Assembly (NCBI GenBank): GCA_937952925.1
Contig: CALFYA010000390.1
Location: 1-28,194 of the forward strand
Direction: 5' to 3'
DNA: 28,194 nucleotides
Source of the DNA: an uncultured Moraxellaceae bacterium
Lineage (GTDB): Bacteria > Pseudomonadota > Gammaproteobacteria > Pseudomonadales > Moraxellaceae
A program made the translations under genes and the position numbers. Each line of letters opens with the position of its first letter. The stretch's first letter is position 1. This document shows, piece by piece, positions 22,537 through 28,194 of the stretch. Below the pieces are notes generated by a model. That model did no database searches, had not been told where the DNA came from, and saw only the letters and a list, made by a program, of their open reading frames with translations.

Positions 22537-24374
22537 TGGCTGACGCTGTGATAAAAACGTACTGGTTTCTTGGGGCTAGTTTTGGTAAGCAAGACCAAAC
22601 CTCACGTTTTTTGACTCAGGGGATATGGGAGCAGCGAAATCCATCAGCAAAAGAGCAGGAGTGGGTTCGAGCAATTCCGATAGGTGCATCCATTTTTATC
22701 AAGTCTGCTTACACCCGAAAGAAAAGCCTATGGTTTAATCCAAACCAGCAGGTTGTTTCTGTGATGGCGATTAAAGCCAGAGGTGTGGTCACCCATAATC
22801 CGCAAGATGGATTAACCTTAACAGTGGCTTGGGAGACGTCATTTAAACGCAAAGAGTGGTATTTTTATACAAATCGAACCACGATTTGGCGGGTCAATCG
22901 TACAGACAGTTGGATGGCTGCAGAGTTAATTGACTTCGCGCTGTCTGATCAAGCACAAGATATTCCCAAATTTTGTGCTGCACCGTACTGGAGAGATCGA
23001 TTTTTTTCACCAGCGTTATTGAGTCACTCAGAGATAGATCACACCGTTGATGACGAACCTATGACCCTAGATGACACCCCTATTGGTGAAAACAAAATCT
23101 TCTACGGTGCAGCCGGTACAGGCAAAACCTACCACCTACAACAACTCCAGCAACACTACACCGAACAACTGACCCAACAAGACCACGCCACCTTTTTGGC
23201 TGAAAAACTGCGCGATCTGACATGGCGGGATGTGATTTGTTTGGTGTTTTTGGATGAGCAGCGTTTATTGCGTGTGCCGGAAATTGTGGGGCATCCGTAT
23301 TTTCGTGCCAAAGTGACCGCCAGCAATCGTACCGACAACATCAACCAAACCGTGTGGGGCACGCTGATGCGCCATACCCCTGCCGAATCGACCACCGTCA
23401 AATACGCACTTAAGCGTCGTGCAGACTTGGCATTGTTTGATAAAGATGACGCTGGACTGTGGCACTTACTTGACCCTCAAGATGACCAATTGAAAGAACT
23501 CTATGAGTTGCTTGATACGCTCAAACGTGGTGCACAGCCCACCGAAACCATCGAACGCATGAGTTTTGTCACCTTCCATCAATCCTACGGCTATGAGGAT
23601 TTTATTGAAGGCTTGCGCCCTGTGTTAAACGATGACAGTGACGATGGGCAGGTGCGTTATGAGATTCGGCGTGGGGTGTTTGTGGCGTTGTGCGAGCGGG
23701 CGCGGCGTGATCCTGAGCACGGCTATGCCCTGTTTATTGATGAGATCAATCGCGGCAACGTCAGTAAGATTTTGGGTGAATTGATCACTTTGATTGAGCT
23801 GGATAAACGCGAGGGTGCGCCAAACGCGATCCGTGTACGCCTGCCGTATTCGGGCGATTGGTTTAGCGTACCCGCCAATGTGTCGATTTATGGCAGTATG
23901 AACAGTGCCGACCGCTCACTGACCCCACTCGATACCGCGCTGCGGCGGCGTTTTGAATTTGAAGAAATCTTACCTGATCCGATGCTGCTGGCGGGACGGG
24001 TGATTGAAGGCATCGCCCTTGATGAATTGCTGACGGTGATGAATGCGCGGATTGAGTTGTTGCTCGGGCGTGATTGCCTGCTGGGGCATGCGTATTTTTA
24101 TCCGGTGCAGTGTTTTGCCGATCTGCAAACGGTGATGCAACAAAAAATCGTGCCGCAACTGCAAGAATACTTTTTTGATGATTGGCGCAAAATCCGCTGG
24201 GTACTCAATGATCACCGTAAGCCAGCCGCGCTGCAATTGATCCATGAGCATGATCCACAGGCACAGATGCTGGCGTTATTTGGCGAAGAGCTTGATGTGC
24301 CGATGCAGCCGACTTACACCCTCAACAGCAGCGCCTTTGCGCAGATCGACAGCTATCAGATGATCATCGGCTGA
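22536..24374 (+). CDS. mcrB: McrB-type AAA+ GTPase of a modification-dependent restriction system
   Basis: This 612-residue protein has two parts. Residues 1-160 form a reader-like domain: YWFLGASFG, then SIFIKSAYTRK, VSVMAIKARG and EWYFYTNRTTIWRV. Its pattern recalls the EVE/PUA-like N-terminal domains of McrB relatives that recognise modified bases (inference). Residues 185-610 are the McrB AAA+ module: Walker A GAAGTGKT (191-198), Walker B ALFIDEINRG (from 398) and the GTP-specific MNSADRS (455-461; usual form MNTADRS), then an arginine-finger region LRRRF. In McrBC, rings of this protein translocate DNA using GTP and drive cleavage by McrC. It overlaps the rhodanese stop and the mcrC start by 1 nt each. 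The first ~500 bp are visibly more AT-rich than the rest. Confidence 0.9.
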   Translation: MADAVIKTYWFLGASFGKQDQTSRFLTQGIWEQRNPSAKEQEWVRAIPIGASIFIKSAYTRKKSLWFNPNQQVVSVMAIKARGVVTHNPQDGLTLTVAWETSFKRKEWYFYTNRTTIWRVNRTDSWMAAELIDFALSDQAQDIPKFCAAPYWRDRFFSPALLSHSEIDHTVDDEPMTLDDTPIGENKIFYGAAGTGKTYHLQQLQQHYTEQLTQQDHATFLAEKLRDLTWRDVICLVFLDEQRLLRVPEIVGHPYFRAKVTASNRTDNINQTVWGTLMRHTPAESTTVKYALKRRADLALFDKDDAGLWHLLDPQDDQLKELYELLDTLKRGAQPTETIERMSFVTFHQSYGYEDFIEGLRPVLNDDSDDGQVRYEIRRGVFVALCERARRDPEHGYALFIDEINRGNVSKILGELITLIELDKREGAPNAIRVRLPYSGDWFSVPANVSIYGSMNSADRSLTPLDTALRRRFEFEEILPDPMLLAGRVIEGIALDELLTVMNARIELLLGRDCLLGHAYFYPVQCFADLQTVMQQKIVPQLQEYFFDDWRKIRWVLNDHRKPAALQLIHEHDPQAQMLALFGEELDVPMQPTYTLNSSAFAQIDSYQMIIG

Positions 24375-25657
24375 TGAACTATACGCAGTGTTTTGAGCAT
24401 GACCGATTGTATCGAGCTGGTAGTCCAATCAGCACACGTTTAGGCGTGGTGGAGTTACCCGCCAGCCTGTTTGATTGGTTGCTCAGCCAAGTGGGACAAC
24501 CCAACGGGCAATGGCTGCGCCTTGATGCGATGGGGCGTGTACCAGTACTCAAAGCGCAGCAATACGCTGGCGTGGTGCGCAGTCCTTGCGGGCATGTGCT
24601 GGAAATCTTGCCCAAAACCGGTCACGCCGGACATACACCCGCGCAAGCACGCCGCGTGCTGCTCACCATGTTGTCGCATTTGCCAGACTTTCACGCCCTA
24701 CAACTCGGCAGTGCAGCGGTGGCGCACGCGCAGGTGCCGCTGCTGGAGGTGTTTATCGGGCTGGCGCTCACACAGTTTGAGCAACTGCTGCACCACGGTT
24801 TACGCAGTCATTATGTGAGTCAGCATGCGCAGCGACCGGTGCTACGCGGCAAGCTGTTGATGGCGCAGCAGCTCAAGCACAACATCGCGCACCGCGAGCG
24901 CTTTTATACCGAGCATGATGAGTACGTGCGCAATCGTGCCGAAAATCGACTAATCCGTGCCGCGCTGCGTTGCACCTTACAATGGACACGCCATGCGAGA
25001 CATCGCCATCGCGCCCATGCACTCGATCAACGCCTGCTGGATATTCCTCCCGCCACTCAGATTGAGCAGGATCTGCGGCAGGTGCGGCTTGATCGCAATA
25101 TGCAGCATTATCAGCCTGCACTGGCGTGGGCGAAGCTGATTCTGGGAGCAGCCAAGCCGTTGGCAGGAGCCGGTTCTGCCGAAGCACTGAGTTTATTATT
25201 TGATCTTAATCGCTTGTTTGAAAAAAGCGTCGAAGTGGCGATCCAAAAACAGTTGCCATCTGGGCATCAGTTGCTAGCACAACACGCACAGCAGCGTATG
25301 TTAAAACAAGGCCACAGCGAGCAGCGCCCCCTTAAACCGGATTTACTGTATCAAATCGAGGGTCGTGCTCATGCGATCCTTGATGCCAAATGGAAGCTGT
25401 TAACCTGTGCATCCATGGCTGACATTGCCGCAGATGATTTGCATCAAATGGCGCTGTATGCGGCCGCTTATTTACCCAATGGCGGTACGGTGTATCTGAT
25501 TTATCCTCAAACACCCCAATTTCAGACCCTCACACGTGGTTGGTATTTTCAACATGTGGCAGCGGGGAAGGTCGAGCTGTGTTTACTGCCGTTTTGTGTA
25601 GAGCAGTGGCGTTTGCTAGATCACGAGATGCTGATGCATTTACAATCGCCTGATTAA
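24374..25657 (+). CDS. mcrC: McrC-type nuclease subunit
   Basis: This 427-residue partner of McrB has an N-terminal bridging region with VEILPK-like LEILPKTG (77-84), the usual McrC hallmark, and a helical middle. The C-terminal PD-(D/E)xK nuclease reads KPDLLY (Pro322, Asp323) and LDAKWK (Asp337, Lys339). The catalytic set is complete, so the pair should cleave foreign or phage DNA that carries modified bases. It starts inside the mcrB stop (TGATG), typical of strict coupling for fixed subunit ratio. Codon use matches its genomic surroundings better than the 5' part of mcrB does. Confidence 0.9.
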   Translation: MNYTQCFEHDRLYRAGSPISTRLGVVELPASLFDWLLSQVGQPNGQWLRLDAMGRVPVLKAQQYAGVVRSPCGHVLEILPKTGHAGHTPAQARRVLLTMLSHLPDFHALQLGSAAVAHAQVPLLEVFIGLALTQFEQLLHHGLRSHYVSQHAQRPVLRGKLLMAQQLKHNIAHRERFYTEHDEYVRNRAENRLIRAALRCTLQWTRHARHRHRAHALDQRLLDIPPATQIEQDLRQVRLDRNMQHYQPALAWAKLILGAAKPLAGAGSAEALSLLFDLNRLFEKSVEVAIQKQLPSGHQLLAQHAQQRMLKQGHSEQRPLKPDLLYQIEGRAHAILDAKWKLLTCASMADIAADDLHQMALYAAAYLPNGGTVYLIYPQTPQFQTLTRGWYFQHVAAGKVELCLLPFCVEQWRLLDHEMLMHLQSPD

Positions 25658-25674
25658 TGGAAGGACAGCCTGTC

Positions 25675-26319
25675 ATGTTGCGTTATGAGATTTATCCGGT
25701 TACCCCATTTGCCCAAAACTGTACCTTGTTGTGGGATGAGCACAGCAAAGCGGCGGTGCTGATTGATGCAGGGGGAGAACCTGAGCGTCTAAAGACCGCA
25801 ATCGCGCAACATGGCCTGACCTTGCAGGCACTGTGGCTCACCCACGGGCATTTGGATCATGTGGGGGCAGTGGGGCAGCTCGCCCGTGAATATAACGTGC
25901 CGGTGATTGGCCCGCATCGTGCCGATGCGTTTTGGCTGGATGCATTGCCGATGCAAGCCCAGATGTTTCGGTTTGCCACGCCTGAGCCCATCGTGGTGCA
26001 GCAATGGCTCGATGCAGGGGATCAGCTGCAATTGGGCGAGTATCGCTTTGAGGTGCGCTTTACCCCTGGCCACACACCTGGTCATGTGGTGATTTACTCA
26101 CCCGATTTGCAATTGGTGTGGACGGGTGATGTGTTGTTTGCGGGCAGTATTGGTCGTACCGATTTTCCGATGGGCAATCATGCACAGTTGATCGACTCGA
26201 TTCATCGGGAGTTGTTTAGCTTGCCCGATCACACGCAGTTTATTTGTGGACACGGCGCGATGAGCACGATTGGACACGAAAAGCGCACCAATCCGTTTGT
26301 GGCCGGTCGTGCAGGTTAA
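25675..26319 (+). CDS. gloC: Metallo-beta-lactamase fold hydrolase, GloC/YcbL-like (type II glyoxalase)
   Basis: This 214-residue protein has the zinc motif THGHLDH, then FTPGHTPGHVV, WTGDVLFAGSIGRTDFP and a C-terminal FICGHGAMSTIGHEK, the set found in YcbL/GloC proteins that hydrolyse S-lactoylglutathione. The size matches YcbL (215). The start at 25675 has AAGGA 9 nt before it; an in-frame ATG at 25657 overlaps the mcrC stop (TAATG), so coupled initiation there is possible. It is chemically unrelated to McrBC and may have been a neighbour of the rhodanese gene before the restriction genes arrived. Confidence 0.88.
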   Translation: MLRYEIYPVTPFAQNCTLLWDEHSKAAVLIDAGGEPERLKTAIAQHGLTLQALWLTHGHLDHVGAVGQLAREYNVPVIGPHRADAFWLDALPMQAQMFRFATPEPIVVQQWLDAGDQLQLGEYRFEVRFTPGHTPGHVVIYSPDLQLVWTGDVLFAGSIGRTDFPMGNHAQLIDSIHRELFSLPDHTQFICGHGAMSTIGHEKRTNPFVAGRAG

Positions 26320-26333
26320 TCTGTGGCTTGCGA

Positions 26334-26346
26334 TGACCACTGGTCA
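26334..26346. repeat. 13-bp palindrome between gloC and the third GGDEF gene
   Basis: TGACCA-C-TGGTCA is a perfect inverted repeat, about 100 bp upstream of the GGDEF gene. It resembles a regulator half-site pair; no T tract follows. The remaining 26347-26447 holds no recognisable feature except a short upstream ORF at its end. Confidence 0.35.
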
Positions 26347-26447
26347 GGTTTCGTCGGAAAAACGCAAACTGTGACGCATTTCTCGCTATTGCAAAGCACA
26401 CGGGATTGTTAGAGTCTAATCTGACAAGGATAAGTCGGGCATGTTGA

Positions 26448-27617
26448 ATGACACAATGGATCCGTAGACACGGATTAGATCATTGGGTGGGTGTGTTGCT
26501 CGACAAAAACGTCGTGCAGCGCGGCACTATCTTGATGTTTCTTATTTTTATTGAAACCCTGCAATTTAGCGTGTGGGGATTGATGGCCTATTACTGGCCG
26601 TATGCCCATCATTTTATTGATCCAGCGGTGATTGAGCGCGGCCTTCCGTATGGTGCGGCGATTGTGCTGGTCAGCTTTGTGTTGTGGATCACTTGCCACC
26701 AACTGTCACAGCATCCTAAGCCTTGGGTGGCACAAACCCTGCAATACACCATTGCCATTTTCTATATGATTGAAATGACCTTTTTTGGTTATTTTATTGG
26801 CTCGATGTCGATTGCCTCCGGTGTGGTGTTGATGGGTGCACCAATCTTTGGGCTGTTTATGCTGGAGCGGCGTCCGGTCTATCTGGCGCTGCTGACGGGT
26901 ACGGCAACCATGCTGCTGCTCAGTTATGCCACCGTGCGCGGTTGGATCACCTATGCGCCGTTGTTGCAAGGTGAGCATCGTCTGGAGTTGGTCAATGCCG
27001 ATTTTTGGTATTGGTCACTGGTGTATTTCACCTTACCGCATATCGTGATTGTGCTGGGGTTTTGCGATTTGTTGATGACCTCCTTGCGTCGGCGTGAGGC
27101 AGAAGTGCGCTATTTGTCTGAACGTGATCCTCTCACCGGCTTGCTCAATCGACGCAGCTTGCATCGCGTGATGCAAGAGATGTATCAATCCCCCAAACCC
27201 GATAGCCAATCTTTGGGCTTGATGATTTTGGATTTGGATCATTTCAAACGGATTAATGATCAACATGGTCATTTGATTGGGGATGAAGTGCTGGTGTTGA
27301 CCGCAGAAGTCTTACAAAACAACATCCGCCAACAAGATTTTGCAGGCCGTTTTGGTGGCGAAGAGTTTGTGGTGGTGCTGGAAAATGCCTCCCGTCAGGA
27401 GGTACAGGTGGTGGCGGAGCGGATTCGTACGCAGTTGCAGGCCATCGTGTTGCAAGATCAAACCGGACGTGCGGTACAGGTCAGTGGCAGCGTGGGAGCC
27501 ATCAGTTTGCCGCTACGCCGTGCGATCCAGCTGGAGCAGGCCATTCACGCGGTGGATCAGGCGCTGTACCAAGCCAAAGAGCAAGGGCGGAATCGGGTGG
27601 TGATGGTTGACGATTGA
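26448..27617 (+). CDS. Membrane diguanylate cyclase, third paralogue
   Basis: This 389-residue protein has about six N-terminal helices (residues 27-215) of the same kind as the two GGDEF proteins 5-8 kb upstream, with shared landmarks SGVVLMGAPIFGLFML and WITYAPLL. The GGDEF domain is intact: LTGLLNRR, DLDHFKRIND, signature GGEEF (303-307) and inhibitory site RQQD (294-297). It should make cyclic di-GMP at the membrane. The start is constrained: a TGA stands immediately before the ATG at 26448, and the only Shine-Dalgarno (AAGGA, 26426-26430) is better placed for an out-of-frame ATG at 26441 that opens an 8-codon ORF. Translation may therefore rely on reinitiation. Confidence 0.9.
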   Translation: MTQWIRRHGLDHWVGVLLDKNVVQRGTILMFLIFIETLQFSVWGLMAYYWPYAHHFIDPAVIERGLPYGAAIVLVSFVLWITCHQLSQHPKPWVAQTLQYTIAIFYMIEMTFFGYFIGSMSIASGVVLMGAPIFGLFMLERRPVYLALLTGTATMLLLSYATVRGWITYAPLLQGEHRLELVNADFWYWSLVYFTLPHIVIVLGFCDLLMTSLRRREAEVRYLSERDPLTGLLNRRSLHRVMQEMYQSPKPDSQSLGLMILDLDHFKRINDQHGHLIGDEVLVLTAEVLQNNIRQQDFAGRFGGEEFVVVLENASRQEVQVVAERIRTQLQAIVLQDQTGRAVQVSGSVGAISLPLRRAIQLEQAIHAVDQALYQAKEQGRNRVVMVDD

Positions 27618-27669
27618 TTGGCACAGATCCTGCTCTAGCTCAGGCTCACGCGAGCACCGGAAGTCCATC

Positions 27670-28113
27670 ATGAATCGCAATATGGTCACCCAGAAAATCA
27701 TCCAAAACAAAGTCAAGTTTGGCCTGACTTGGCAGCAAGTGGCCGATGCTGTTGGGCTATCCAAAGAGTGGGTCACCGCCGCTTGTTTGGGGCAAATGAC
27801 CTTGACCGCAGCCGAAGCACAGATTGTGGGCGGTTTGTTTGACCTTGATGATCTCGATATCAAATGGTTACAAGAAGTGCCCTATAAAGGCTCACTACCC
27901 GAAGCTGTACCTACTGATCCGTTGATTTATCGTTTATATGAGATGGTCAATGTGTATGGCACCACCATCAAAGCCTTGATCCATGAAGAATTTGGCGATG
28001 GGATTATGTCGGCGATTGATTTTTCGATGGATTTGCAGCGCGAGGACAATCCTGCCGGAGATCGGGTCAAGATTGTGCTGTCGGGCAAATTTTTACCCTA
28101 CAAACGCTACTAA
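27670..28113 (+). CDS. cynS: Cyanate hydratase (cyanase)
   Basis: CynS converts cyanate and bicarbonate into ammonia and carbon dioxide as a decamer in the cytoplasm. The 147-residue protein has the N-terminal helical domain WQQVADAVGLSKEWVTAA and the catalytic C-terminal domain. Arg88, Glu91 and Ser114 occur with the spacing of the E. coli active-site residues Arg96, Glu99 and Ser122, and the protein ends in the usual GKFLPYKRY. The start at 27670 has GGAAG upstream; the reading frame opens earlier at a TTG inside the GGDEF gene end, which is not needed. Neither cynT nor cynR is adjacent, so it is an orphan, perhaps cotranscribed with the GGDEF gene 52 bp before it. Confidence 0.96.
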   Translation: MNRNMVTQKIIQNKVKFGLTWQQVADAVGLSKEWVTAACLGQMTLTAAEAQIVGGLFDLDDLDIKWLQEVPYKGSLPEAVPTDPLIYRLYEMVNVYGTTIKALIHEEFGDGIMSAIDFSMDLQREDNPAGDRVKIVLSGKFLPYKRY

Positions 28114-28120
28114 ATCAGCA

Positions 28121-28194
28121 TTAATCGTCTTGAAAGCCTTGCTGACCAAGCTCACCAGACAGTGGGCTGGTGTCAGCAGCCACGCGATAATCCT
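28121..28194 (-). CDS. C-terminal end of an unidentified protein (partial)
   Basis: On the minus strand a frame enters from the right edge and ends at TAA (28121-28123), giving a 23-residue tail that starts DYRVAADTSPLS and ends in QQGFQDD. The composition is protein-like and the position, convergent to cynS with a 7-bp gap, is what a real gene end would show. It is too short to identify, and another frame could be the real one. Confidence 0.45.
   Translation of the reverse strand, partial: DYRVAADTSPLSGELGQQGFQDD

Noticed and set aside
22536..26319. A mobile defence island with integrase or attachment sites around McrBC
   Set aside because: No integrase, transposase, tRNA or flanking direct repeats are seen. 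Only composition and packing hint at transfer.
1..28194. CRISPR arrays, tRNA or rRNA genes, insertion sequences
   Set aside because: No regularly spaced repeats, cloverleaf-like sequences, ribosomal RNA motifs or transposase ORFs were found in reading both strands.

Overview
The window looks like chromosomal DNA from a gammaproteobacterium, most likely of the Moraxellaceae/Pseudomonadales. The evidence is the dut-algC-argB order with an AlgC that carries a long membrane-anchored N-terminal extension, as in Pseudomonas and Acinetobacter relatives, together with the style of the Rep, YajQ and DUF4442 proteins. The genus cannot be fixed from the sequence. Genes are densely packed. I see no tRNA, rRNA, CRISPR array, transposase or integrase.

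Layout. (1) 1-1750: the 3' end of a secreted 'choice-of-anchor U'-like protein with a JDVT-type C-terminal sorting tail, then a small AT-rich glutamic intramembrane protease (MrtJ-like), then a REP-like double palindrome. (2) 1751-9188, minus strand: argB, algC, dut, a TviB-type UDP-HexNAc dehydrogenase and the Rep helicase. (3) 9300-12119, plus strand: DUF2798 membrane protein, metY, and a PIG-L-type deacetylase lipoprotein. (4) 12108-16881: a sulfide/persulfide-response locus. A BigR/SqrR-type repressor, two YeeE/YedE-type sulfur transporters, a SulP permease and two stand-alone DUF442 (TIGR01244) proteins lie on the minus strand, divergent from an ETHE1-like persulfide dioxygenase. (5) 16961-18285: alpha/beta hydrolase and thioredoxin 2. 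(6) 18579-21056: tandem membrane GGDEF paralogues; the first has a degenerate active site. (7) 21102-22148: DUF4442 and YajQ. (8) 22222-26319: rhodanese, a McrBC-type modification-dependent restriction system and a GloC/YcbL-type hydrolase, packed with 1-nt overlaps at the first three junctions. (9) 26448-28194: a third GGDEF paralogue, cyanase, and the tail of an unidentified minus-strand gene.

How they work together. The BigR locus is one circuit. Two divergent promoters have their -35 boxes embedded in a single palindrome, so one repressor-binding event could control persulfide oxidation on one side and sulfur-compound transport on the other. The GGDEF trio plus YajQ forms a local cyclic-di-GMP neighbourhood (makers, one possible receptor-type paralogue, one candidate binder). 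McrBC is the one recognisable defence system; its N-terminal reader domain has a base composition unlike its AAA+ part. The least expected item is the one-target/one-protease sorting pair at the left edge, whose protease gene starts under the terminator of its target.
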